This document shows, piece by piece, positions 34,760-44,954 of a DNA stretch of 64,000 nt (its first letter is position 1; every line of letters begins with the position of its first letter). Source of the DNA: Ilex aquifolium (taxonomy: Eukaryota; Streptophyta; Magnoliopsida; Aquifoliales; Aquifoliaceae); NCBI GenBank assembly GCA_951799425.1, contig OX637394.1, forward strand, positions 43,263,642 to 43,327,641, written 5' to 3'. The position numbers were made by a program, and so were the translations under genes. The notes beneath the pieces were generated by a model that did no database searches, was not told where the DNA came from, and saw nothing but the letters and a program-made list of their open reading frames with translations.

Positions 34760-37544
34760 TTGACGAATAAAATGGCTCATACTAGCTTTGAGAAGGGAAA
34801 GCATGTCGTTATAGACTTGAATGAAGCACCTGAAGATAGTGATATGTTTGAGTTTGCCACATGTAATGGTGAATATGGGCATCGTAAGGAAAAATCGGAA
34901 GCTGTCGAAATTGGAAAAAATTTACAAGACTTATCGGCTGAAGAAGTAAGTCACATGAAGTTTAACTTGGAAGCTGAAGCGGGTAATTTTTATAACACAT
35001 ACGCTAAATTTGTAGGTTTCAGCGTCAGGAAAGATGACTTAAAATATGATAAAAACCACGTCCCAGTGGTAAGGAAGTGAGTATATTCGCGACAAGGGTT
35101 TCGAGCTGAAAAATACTTACCTCGGGATGACATGGCACGGGAACCAAGGGGAATAACTCGAGTTGGTTGTTTGGCAGTATTCCGCGTTAAGTATGACAGA
35201 AAGTCGAAAAAATGGGTAGTAAAGGAGTTCGTGAATGAGCATAATCATCCGTTGGTTCCACCGAGTAGAGTGCCGTTCCTTCGGTCCCACCGCCGTGTGA
35301 AAAGCCCAGACATAGAGCAAGCAACATCACTTCGCAGTGTTGGAATACGCACTAGTCAAATACGAGATTTTATGTTGCATCAAGCTGGCGGGTACCAAAA
35401 TGTTGGCTTTACGCGAAAGATTTGTACAACGCTGTTGCAAGCCAAAGAAGAGAAGAAATGATCGATGGAGATGCTGAAGGTGCACTAGCATACTTGAGCG
35501 CGAAAGAGGAGTTAGATCCATTATTTTATTTTAGGTACATCGTTGAAGATGATAATTCATTGAATTGCCTGTTTTGGGCGGATTCAACTTCCCGTGTTGA
35601 CTATTCATGTTTCGGTGATGTTTTGGTATTCGATCCAACATACCGCACCAATGCGTACAAAAAGCCATTTGTCATTCTTGCAGGTGTAAACAACCACAAC
35701 GCTACTTGCATTTTGGGATGTGCATTACTTTCATATGAGACAGTGGGCACATATGTGTGGGTGTTGGAGACATTTATGGATGCAATGGATAATAAAAAGC
35801 CTATATCAGTTGTCACCGATGGGGACAAGGCCATGGCCGCCGCAATCGAAAGAATTTTTTCACATGCAAAACACAGACTATGCAGCTAGTATTTGGAGAG
35901 AAATGTGCTTCAAAATATTCATGCTGAAATTTTTTTTCGCGAGTTCAAGAACTGTATGTGCTCTCGATGTACACCTGAGGAATTTGACGTTATGTGAGAA
36001 TCAATGGTACATTCATTTGGGCTGGAGGATAACAACTGGATATCAGATGTGCACACAAAGCGTTGGAAATGGGCTGAAGCATTCTTGCGGGGTCATTTCT
36101 TTAGCGGCATCAAAAGCACGCAACGCTCAGAAAGCTTGAATGGTTACTTGAATCGTTTCCTGAAAACAAGGCTTCGTTTGTATGAGTTTGTTAAACAGTA
36201 TGATAGGGGTGTCTCAAGACTCCGAGAGACCGAAGCCTATGACAACCATTATTTTGAAAACAGTACACCAGTGTTGACCCTCACACTACGCTGCTTAGAG
36301 CAGCACGCTGCCTCACTGTGTACCAGGTCAATTTTTTTTTAAAGTGCGGGATCATATAATGGCCGAAGGACTCTTCTTCGTGGTCCAAAAAATTCAGCAC
36401 AGTAGTCATTCAAGTTATTATCTGTCGAAGTACACAAAACCAACATCCAGTTGGAATGTGATATATGATTATCAGAATCACACCATCAAATGCAATTGTC
36501 TGAAATTACAATCTGTTGGACATCCTTGCTCACACATCATTACAGTTTTAAAAACTGAACACATAACAGAGTTCCCTCCTAGTACTATTATAAAGCGTTG
36601 GACAATTACTGCAAAATCAGCTTGCCCACCGACATCTGTGCCTCAAACGTCAAGAACCATTTCAATTTCTTGCCGATATGTTGGATTAATGTCAATGTGT
36701 GTGAGATCCTGGTTCCCACATCGGTGAGGGAGAGGGAGTTGCTGGGCTTTATAAGTAAGCCCTTGCCTAAATTTGGTAGACGCGTTTTCCCAGGGTCAAC
36801 TGGGAGGAACAAATCCGTGCGGCCCGGTGGGTCAGTGGCCAGTGGGGCCAGAGCGGACAATATCTACCAAGGGGAGGGGGTGTTACAAGTTTGGTATCAG
36901 AGTCGACTCTCCCCGGTTAGCCGAGGGTGGGGCCCTGCACGGGGACGTGCAGCCCTAAGGGGGGTGGGTTGTGAGATCCTGGTTCCCACATCGGTGAGGG
37001 AGAGGGAGTTGCTGGGCTTTATAAGTAAGCCCTCGCCTAAATTTGGTAGACGCGTTTTCCCAGGGTCAACTGGGAGGAACAAATCTGTGCGGCCCGGTGG
37101 GCCAGCGGCCAGTGGGGCCAGAGCGGACAATATCTACCAAGGGGAGGGGGTGTTACAATGTGTAGCCGGATGTGTTACTACGCAACACATTTGCCTGACG
37201 ACACACAAGAGCTTCGAACAACAATAACTGCATTAACCAACCGCATGAAACAACATCATGATACATGCGAGTCAAGACAGGTGTCATCATCACATTACAA
37301 AGATAATGACACTGTGTCGAACATAAAATTTGGTGTCGTCGATCCCAAGACAGTGACAACTAAAGACAATCCGGGCCGTGTACGGAAGAACCTACCAATA
37401 GCTCCGCGACGATGTAGTAAATGTCGTGGCACTGGACATACTATTCGTAAGTGTCCGCAGCTTACGTGCAATGCGGACGACCCACATGATGACATGCCCT
37501 TCTCACAACCTGGTGGCTCCCAACAACCCATGTCATCAACTTAA
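34760..37544 (+). pseudogene. FAR1/FRS-type MULE transposase (MURA-like), decayed, with a TRIM inside
   Basis: Domains appear in the canonical order. A FAR1 DNA-binding region runs from AGNFYNTYAKFVGFSVRKDD (34980) to WVVKEFVNEHNHPL (35215). The DDE transposase core follows, with Asp in VFDPTYRTNAYKKPF (35632) and Asp in VVTDGDKAMAAAI (35818). Then RSESLNGYLNRFLKTR (36125), a SWIM finger with CNC and CSH (36490-36535), IIKRWT (36590), and a CCHC knuckle CSKCRGTGHTIRKC (37415) before the stop at 37544. Damage: TGA at 35078, TAG at 35887 and TGA at 35996; one-base shifts near 35415, at a T-run near 36335, and possibly others. A 458-bp TRIM sits between the KRWT region and the zinc knuckle. This is probably the transposase that once mobilised the 25-kb element; a captured host FRS gene is the alternative. 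Confidence 0.8.
36700..37157. mobile_element. TRIM (miniature LTR retrotransposon), looks whole
   Basis: Two 188-bp direct LTRs lie at 36700-36887 and 36970-37157. Both start TGTGAGATCCTGG and end GTGTTACA. A 5-bp target duplication, ATGTG, sits at 36695-36699 and 37158-37162. After the first LTR comes TGGTATCAGAG, the usual initiator-Met tRNA primer site; before the second is a purine tract, AAGGGGGGTGGGT. The 82-bp interior codes for nothing, as is normal for TRIMs, which depend on other elements. The LTRs differ at 4 of 188 sites, all C/T changes. At a commonly used plant rate this suggests under about one million years. It interrupts the MULE transposase gene. Confidence 0.95.
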
Positions 37545-37685
37545 GAAGGCGCCCATTGGAATCCAACTTTCAATTACAATGTCCTCTGATAAGAGGTTTC
37601 ATACATTATCGCTTTTCACTTACTTTGGGAAATTCACTACATACCAACATGGTTTTGATATCCATTTTTTATTTTTTTTTATTAG

Positions 37686-38732
37686 CAAGTGATATACTGG
37701 AGAGGGTACAGGGTGAGTTGGATGAAACATTGAGGCGTGAAGAGATATACTGGAGGCAGAAAGCCAATTTGCGATGGGCTGTTGAGGGAGAGACAAAGGC
37801 TGTTGAGGGGCACTAGATGATGAGAATGGAAAAGAATTCTTCAGTGCTTTGCAGATTCACCTTTCTCGTAAGGTGAAAGTTAAATGTAGATGGGTACAAT
37901 GGAGGAGCCCAGGGGTTGGATCATTGAAGCTTAATACAGACGGGGCTTCCAAGACAAACCCAGGGATTGCAGGGGGAGGAGCAGTGGTGCGTAATGAATG
38001 GGGTGGCATTGTTGTGACTGCCTCCTTTTTTTATGGTGAGTGCTCTAACATGATTGCGGAATTTAGAGCATTGTGCAATGGATTTAAGTTTGTTTTGGCA
38101 TATGGTTTGACTTGTTGCAGGTTTGAAATTGAATGTGATTCATTGATTTTGGTGAATGCTGTTCTGGGTATTTGTGACTGTCCTTGGACATGTTTGAGCT
38201 AATTTGAGACAGATCAGCGGCTACTTGAGGGGTCAGGATTATAGCTTGGTGCATATTGTTCGTGAGGCGAATGCTGTGGCTGATAGTCTTGCTGGGCATG
38301 CGGTAAAGAGTAGGAATTTGGTTGATTTTTCGATGGGTTTGAGATTGCATTGTGATGTTAGCTTGGTTCTGTCATCTGATCAACAGAGTCTCCCTGTTTT
38401 GAGAAAAAGAAAGAGGGTGGTCTTCGATGATCAGGGGTAATAGGAGCTGCTGCTGGAGCTTTTTGTCTTGGATGATTAAGTGTTGATTTGTTTGAAATAA
38501 GGGGAAAAGATAAAAAGCTCTTTATTGTTGATATGTGCTTATGGATTTGGACTGTGATGGGGATTTTTGCTGAAACTTTAGAGTTTAATGTTGTGTATTT
38601 TTGGCTTTGCATTGTTAGTTTTGCCTTTTACAGGTTATGGATGGGCATCTGTGCCTTTTCCTTTGTTTCTTGTAAATAGTGTGCATTACGAATAAATAAA
38701 ATTCCCTTTTGATTAAAAAAGGGAAAAAAAAA
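37686..38732 (+). mobile_element. L1 LINE 3' part with RNase H domain, internally shortened
   Basis: A piece of the ORF2 linker, ELDETLRREEIYWRQKA (about 37710-37765), is followed shortly by an RNase H domain. That domain starts at GSLKLNTDGASKTNPGIAGG (37918), continues with FEIECDSL, and closes with LVHIVREANAVADSLAG (38240-38290). The 3' region ends in an A-rich tail at about 38732. The reverse transcriptase between linker and RNase H is missing. A stop near 38200 splits the RNase H frame. It follows the stop of the MULE transposase gene by about 140 bases. Confidence 0.75.
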
Positions 38733-39004
38733 GATCTCTACTTTTGATTCAATTGTGCACAGGCAGTAAATTAATACTTCTTTAAACATTTTGGAGGTGA
38801 GTACGACTACATGTGCTTTTGTCATTGCCTTCAGTTATTTGGTACAAACTATTCCACGATTTTATTATCATACTGCACTGAATACTTCTTGCAGTGTTAA
38901 CGTCTACACATCTGGCCACTGAAATATTCTGGGATAATCACCCGTTTGCTCTACGGCAGCTGACCACACAATGTAGCTTTCTTAAGTTGCATGGAAGGTT
39001 CAAC
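38733..39004. other. Short spacer between two LINE insertions
   Basis: Probably original MULE DNA. EIFWDNHPFALRQLTT can be read near 38920-38970, but I recognise no family. Confidence 0.3.
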
Positions 39005-39960
39005 TTTTTTTTTTAGAAAAAGGGGAAAATTTATTGATCGAAGAAGTAATTACAAGAAGCAAAGAACAAACAGTTCTACAAAATTCAAAAATGACTTTAA
39101 TCCTTCAAGATGATTAAAACCATTTTAAGCTACAAAATTGTGTCTTCTGATCTTCAGTCCAGCTCCTGAACTCCCAGACAGCTCCCCAGATCAGAAACAA
39201 ACCAGTACAGCACCCATGCAGTCCCAGCTGGTTTGCTATGTACCCAAACTAAGCTCCCGCACCTTTGCTCACAGCCCAGCTCACAACATCAGTCTGCCAG
39301 AATAGCAGACAGTTACTGAAACAAAGCAAAACAGCAAACCAGTCCAGCATCCAAGCATAAAGACCACAATCACCCTCCACATCAGCATCCCAGCAGCTAT
39401 CTTCAAAGTCAATCCAGCAGAAAAGACAAAATTCATTAGAAACAGATCAATGCAATCCAGTTCAGATAAAAAACCAAGACTCAGCTCTATACACCAACTG
39501 CCCAGACAGTCTGCCAGAATATAGATCATCACAAAAGTTGGCTTTAATCCTTCAAAAGGATCAAAGCAACTTATCCTCCTACCACAAACAAGACCCCATG
39601 CTCAGCACAGTATCAACCCAGACACAGGCTAGACCAATCAGATCAACTGCCCAGTCTTCCATCAAGCATTCTAACCTCTCCTCCATCATCCAACTCCTTG
39701 CCTTTGGTCACAAACCACAAGTCTCCTTTTCCTTGCAGTAGTCAGTCCAAACTGATCCTGATGAAGAATCAATCTGCCAGACACATGCAGACTGCTATGA
39801 GAAGATAACTCAGTACATGCTCCGGTCTGAACAGCAAAAGAGGCCAAAAAATCAGCTACAACATGTCAACGTTTCTAACTACTAGCCAATATATTTAACA
39901 ACCATCCACCCAACATCTACAACAACCTTGCCAAAATGCCAAATATTACTATACAACAAA
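39005..39960 (-). mobile_element. 5'-truncated L1 LINE 3' end
   Basis: A T-run at 39005-39014 followed by AGAAAAAGGGGAAAATTTAT is the reverse of a LINE 3' tail. At the far end the minus strand reads HVVADFLASFAVQTGACTEL (about 39870-39815), the closing part of an L1 RNase H domain. The intervening 800 bases are 3' untranslated region. It is related to the pieces at 25895 and 26882. Confidence 0.6.
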
Positions 39961-39991
39961 AGATTCACCAAAAAAACACAAAACCAATGTG

Positions 39992-41083
39992 TCATTTGTT
40001 GATGTACTCTTTAAAGTCCTTATAAAAACAATCTAATTTTGACTCCAGACGGTGTAACGACCCCTTCGTTTCATCCTCGAACTTTTCAAATCTGGCCTCC
40101 AACTTTTCAACCATTTGCTGAAGTGTTTGTTGAACCTCAGTAGTACCAACATCAGAACCACCTTGACTAGTCCCAGCTTGACTACCCACAACCTCAGACA
40201 CCGCTGATGGCTGCTTTACACGCTTGCCCCGTTGCACACCCAAAATCGCTCCCACACTTTTATTAAGTGTACCCATACCCATTGCATTCATGGGGTACAT
40301 ATAATTGTTATTCTGCTGAAATTCAACCCCACTATGCTTCAAAATCTTGGAAATTAATATTGGAAATGGAAGACATGGCATGCAATCCTCGACGGTAGAT
40401 GCTTCGCAAACATGGTTGAATATGTAAAGGGGTAGATCAATAATAACCCCATGTTCACCAATAGCATATAATAGTTGGGCCGTATCGTATCCAATCTCAG
40501 CAGTATGCCCCCTCGGATGAATATTAATGGCAACAATTCGGTTTATCATCCTAAACGTTGGAGTAAGGTCAATGTGAAGAATTTTGCTTTTCTCATTCTC
40601 CCAAGGGACACTCCCAATACAAATATGTTGAATAACCGTCGTCATTTCGGGAACCTGCTCCTTACTTGAGTATGGAAAGACAATGGAATTCTCAGGAATG
40701 ACTGGTCTATCAATTTTTATTATATTTGAGATAAGATCAGGCGAAACAGTTATGAATTTCTTCCTAACCATTGTCTTAAATGTCAGCTCATTCTCTTTGT
40801 AGTCATGAATATTTGCATAAAAAAACTTAACCAGATCAACATATGCTTTATCTTCCACATTCATTTCAAATAGAGGATCCTATTTTCGAGCCCGGAGTAT
40901 TTCAGGGCAATCCACACTTCCTACTAGCTCATCTAGGTAAACACCACGCTCAAGTATAAGAGGACGTTTAAGAATGAATGTATCATACATCTTCTTAGCA
41001 TCTTTATCCACAAAGAGTTTCGCTTTGCCAGCACTCCCCCCGCTAGCCACCTTCTTCCGTTTCTTCGTCTCTTCGCCCGACAT
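39992..41083 (-). CDS. Putative plant transposon protein (gene C)
   Basis: The reading frame starts MSGEETKKRKKVASGG at 41083 and runs to a stop at 39992. One TAG at 40880 interrupts it just before DPLFEMNVEDKAYVDLVKFF, where relatives usually have a Trp; the downstream 290 codons are open from 40864. The N-terminal part (KKMYDTFILKRPLILERGV) and the core (VDLVKFFYANIHDY, SKILHIDLTPTFRMINRIVA, GYDTAQLLYAIGEHGVIIDL, FPILISKILKHSGV) follow the pattern of the domain annotated in plants as putative plant transposon protein. The C-terminus has a predicted coiled coil (VQQTLQQMVEKLEARFEKFE). Function is unknown. It lies just inside the right repeat arm of the MULE, transcribed away from it. Confidence 0.7.
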
Positions 41084-41110
41084 CAACAAAGCTCCAAATG
41101 GAAATTTCAC

Positions 41111-41540
41111 TCTTCTTCAACAAAGATTCACAACGAACATTCACGATGTAAATTTCACTCTTCTCCGAATGAAGATTCACAATGGATTATTCACAATGGA
41201 AGATTCACAATGGAAGTAGTGTGTGTAGGCCATCGCATTTGTGTACCCGGTCGCATGAAAGGGATTTGGGGTGGTTGGCGATTTAGGGTTTATGGAATTG
41301 GGAGATTTTGATTGCGTTTTGTAGGATTTGGAATGGATTTGGAATGAGTTTTTGTTTGTGTAGAGGATTTGGAATGGATTTTGAATGGCTTCGGTTGGTG
41401 CGAGTGATTTAGGGCTAATTTCATGCGATTTGGGGATTTATTTGTGGATACTACGATGTTAATTTACTACAAAGCCCCCTTACAACGCTTCAATTAATTC
41501 CTCTTTGAGGGCATTTAAGTAAATACATCATAACTGATCT
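41111..41540 (-). promoter_or_regulatory. Upstream region of gene C
   Basis: 41110-41215 has repeated GATTCACAA words (several imperfect copies); 41290-41450 is rich in GATTTGGAATGG repeats. Both are non-coding and fit a leader or promoter by position only. Confidence 0.35.
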
Positions 41541-41554
41541 ATCATATTTATTTT

Positions 41555-42420
41555 CGATCGATCGCAATCCCACTTGCCCCTTTAGCTTCTTCCTCAATAA
41601 CTCAATGATCAATCATTAAACATATTTGATCGATCAGATGTCCCCAGTACTTATGATCTACAGCAATTTGATCGATCAAAATAAATATCTGATCGATCAG
41701 ATGTCCCCATTACTTATGAGTTATGATCTGGAACAATTTGATCGATTAATATAAATATTTGATCGATCTAATTAACTGACTACATACTGATCTATCATAT
41801 TTTTAAAACGATCGATCAAATCTCCCCAATATTTCTTTTACTTCTGATTCACATTATAAATCTGCAACAATTTGATTGATCAATATATCATTCTGATCGA
41901 TCGATTTCAATTACAACTGACTGATCTATCCAATTTTTTTACCGATCGATCAAATATCCCCAGTGATTATTCACATTACAAATCTGCAATACCATGATCG
42001 ATCAATATATATTTTTGATCGATCGAATTCACTTACTAAATCGATCGATCAAAATTTTAAACTATCAATCATTTCTCCCCAGTACTTTATTACTTCTGAT
42101 TCGCTTTCAAATCTGCAACAATACGATCGATCAATAAGTATTATTTGATCGATCAAATTCACTTACTACTTACTGATCTATCTTATTTTGTACACGATCG
42201 ATTAGACCTCCACAGAACTATTATGACTTCTGATTCAAACTACAGACCTGTAACAGTATGATCGATCACCATATACATCTGATCGATCGAATTCAATTAC
42301 TTTTCCTTTTTTTCCCCACACCTTAGCACATACTAATCGATCATACATTTATTCAATCGATCATTATGTACTGATCGATCATATATTACATTGATCGATG
42401 ATCCATTTCATTGTCTAAAA
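41555..42420. repeat. Right GATCGATC palindrome cluster
   Basis: More than 20 copies of GATCGATC or one-base variants occur here, commonly as paired sites 15-30 bases apart, with recurring spacers such as CCCCAGTACTT and ACTTCTGATTCA. The same spacers occur around 20280-20450 on the left, so the two clusters are related beyond the palindrome itself. The arrangement mirrors 20190-20895 relative to the other terminus. Confidence 0.85.
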
Positions 42421-43500
42421 GTATGTTAACCTCGTAAATTTATCTACTATGGTTGTTAGTATGTCTTTATTTTTGTATCTGTTCCAATTACTATTGTACA
42501 TTTATCACTGATGTAGTAAATACTCCATTGCCTTTGTAGTTGGTTCCACTGATATTCAAAATTTCTTACTCTTGTTGTAATTATACAATTCATTTTGTAC
42601 TTTGTCTATTAATATCTTTAACTTCCCAATAATTTTGTAAAAACACCTTATTGTGCCAATATGATCGATCATTCATATTCGTGATCGGTCAAATTATATA
42701 TATTTTTTATTTTTTTCCTAAAAATTCCTTTTTCTTAACCCCACTCCTTACCACATATTGATCGATCATATGTTTATTAGATCGATCAATATGTAATGAT
42801 CGATCCATTAAGTTGACTATAAGTATATTATCCTCGTTAATTTATCCACTATGGTTGTAAATATGTCTTTAATTTTGTATCTATCCCAACTACTATTGTA
42901 CATTTTCTACTAATGTAGTAAATACTCCATTGCCTTTGTAGTAGGTTCCACTGATTTTCAAAATTTCTCACTCTTGATGCAATTATACCATTCACTTTGT
43001 ACTTTGCCCACTAAATATCGTTAACCTCGCAATAATTTTGTTAAAAATACCTTATTGAGTCAATATGATCGATCATTCATATTCGTGATCGGTCAAATTA
43101 TATATTTATTTATTTATTTTCCAAAAATCCCATTTTCTTACGCAACACCTTACCACATAATGATCGATCATACATTTATTCGATCGATCAATATGTTATG
43201 ATCGATCATATATTACATTGATCGATCATCCATTATATTGACCACGAGTATGTTATCCTCATAAATTTTTCCACTTTTGTTGTAAATTTACTTTTACTTT
43301 TGTACCTATCCCATTACTTTTGTACATTTCTTACTGATATCGTAAATACACAATTACCCTTGTACTTAATACCATTATCTTTGTTATTGTACCCATTGTT
43401 GTTGTAAATCTTGCAAGTGATATTGTAAATATTCCATAATCTTCGTAACTCACTCATTGCTGTGGTAAGCCTTCATCCATCATTGTTGTACAGTATAAGA
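42400..43500. repeat. Right arm: ~410-bp higher-order tandem repeat with GATCGATC sites
   Basis: 42400-42795 and 42796-43210 are direct copies sharing AATACTCCATTGCCTTTGTA, CCTTATTG, CATATTCGTGATCGGTCAAA and flanking GATCGATC sites. A third partial copy runs to about 43480. Read on the minus strand the words resemble the TTTACAACTTCAATGG units of the left arm. Non-coding. Confidence 0.75.
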
Positions 43501-43594
43501 GCCAACAAGTCATTCCGGTTGCTTTGCTTTACCTTTACACGTGTCCATTTTTGCATCATTGGGTAGTGATTTTTTCAGCTTTTAGCCCCCAAAG

Positions 43595-43644
43595 ATTTTC
43601 GGTATAGTACCGAAAATTCAATTGGATGTACCGTAGACTGGTCC
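43595..43644 (-). repeat. Right terminal inverted repeat of the MULE
   Basis: Inverse of 18479-18528 with five mismatches over 50 bases. It ends in CTGGTCC, followed directly by CTCTAGGAG. Confidence 0.8.
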
Positions 43645-43705
43645 CTCTAGGAGATATGAGAATGGTTCCACATGAGAATCGTGGTCCTAGCATTTAATTT
43701 GGGTT
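43645..43705. repeat. Right half of the repeat split by the 25-kb MULE
   Basis: After the duplication CTCTAGGAG the sequence continues ATATGAGA, CATGAGAATCGTGGTCCTAG and GCATTTAATTT, matching 12498-12555. With 18330-18478 it reconstitutes one host repeat. Confidence 0.7.
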
Positions 43706-44202
43706 CTCACTGTCATGGTTTTGTCGTAGTGTTTAACTTTATCAATCATTTTCTTCCTCAGCGGGTGGGAGAGACCTTTCCAGACTCTGGTTTTTTTTTT
43801 TTTTTTCTGAAAGGTCTGGTCTGAGTTTTTCAGACTAATATATATATATATATATATAAACAAGTCATTTAGTAGAAATTAAATTATTTATGAAGGATAA
43901 ATTTTTTACGACCTAATTTTAAGGAATTGTTTTATTTACAACATGATTCAACATAATATAATTAAAATTTTGTCTCTCATATAAATCCAACACAACATCA
44001 TGCAACAACATAATGTAACATAACATAATCCAACATAAAAAAAACATAAAAACACAAATATCTACACTTTTACAAGCCAAAAAAATGATACATTTTAAAA
44101 TTTATGGAAATGTGATGTTTTTAAAATTTAAGAGGGTTCATATCCAGGCAGAGATGTAGTGCAAGGTGTTTCTAATATGAGAGAGAGAAGCCGGGGTACG
44201 AG
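43706..44202. other. Intergenic DNA with poly-T and (TA)n tracts
   Basis: A T-run at 43792-43806 is flanked by GACCTTTCCAGACTCTGG and GAAAGGTCTGGTCTGAG, which are imperfect inverse copies. A (TA)n tract lies at 43833-43857. No gene seen. Confidence 0.45.
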
Positions 44203-44900
44203 TAGGAGTGTCAAACGTGTCAGGTTAAACGGTTATGTGTCGGGTTAAATGGGTAACGGGTGAAAAATATGTGAACCCGTACACGACACGTTTAATAAAC
44301 GGGTAAAAAATCTCAACACGAACATGACACGTTTAATAAACGGGTAACACGACACGACTCGTTTAACCAGTTTAATTTTAAAAAAATTATATCAACAAAT
44401 TTTAATACTCTACTTTTTTTTACTGTCAATTGTACTTACCTCAAAAAAGAGGAATTTTTAGACAAATCTCATAAAAATCATATTTGAAGGCTTAAAAAAA
44501 AAGGCAAGAGGCCATTGACTTTTATAGGCAACTCAACCCTCCCCATCTCCCCTCATTTGTCAATGTGGGACAAAAACAAAAAGCATTGGTTTGCCTTTGT
44601 CTTTAAAGTGTTCCCCATCTCCTTTCATTTGTCTTTAAATTACTACTTTATTTTTTTTTTTTTTGTATTGATTTCTTTACTTCTTTTTTCTTGCTAATTT
44701 TTGAAAATAATTATAAATTTTATTTAAACGGGTAAACATGTGATAAACGGTTTGACAGATCTCACCCGAACACGACCCGTTTATTAAACGTGTTTAGCGT
44801 GTTAACCCGTTTATCACCCAAACCCGTTAAGATCTCACACAAACCCACTTAATTCGTGTGGATTCGTGTCGGTTAATCGTGTCGAATTTTGATAGCCCTA
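44203..44900. mobile_element. hAT-like MITE, 698 bp
   Basis: The left end TAGGAGTGTCAAACG and the inverted right end TAGGGCTATCAAAATTCG are related. Flanks GGTACGAG (44195-44202) and TGTACGAG (44901-44908) match at seven of eight bases, fitting an 8-bp hAT duplication. Both subterminal zones are dense in AAACGGGTAA and ACACGAC words in inverse orientation. No transposase. Confidence 0.75.
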
Positions 44901-44954
44901 TGTACGAGGGGGTTGGGTAGGGTAAGATACAGAGAGAGACAAATAAAATCAATG

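Larger units (their letters stand above)
18479..43644. mobile_element. 25.2-kb Mutator-like element (MULE) carrying Ulp1-type genes
   Basis: The first and last 50 bases form an inverted repeat with five mismatches. The left end starts GGACCGGTCTATGGTACAT and the inverted right end GGACCAGTCTACGGTACAT; each contains its own short palindrome around TTTCGGTAC. Flanking CTCTGTAGGAG and CTCTAGGAG fit a 9-bp MULE duplication. Beyond the duplications, both flanks match one repeat found uninterrupted at 12330. In order, the element holds a left repeat arm, an Ulp1-type gene (+), an RPA1 fragment (-), a second Ulp1-type gene (-), a FAR1/MURA transposase gene (+), a plant-transposon gene (-) and a right repeat arm. 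LINE 3' ends and a TRIM are later guests. Ulp1-bearing MULEs (Kaonashi, VANDAL and relatives) are a known class; the size and the combination here are the observation. Nested MULE insertion is the main alternative. Confidence 0.75.

Noticed and set aside
36700-37157. Possible Cassandra element (TRIM with 5S rRNA promoter)
   Set aside because: The LTRs contain no 5S-like internal control region, so it is called an ordinary TRIM.
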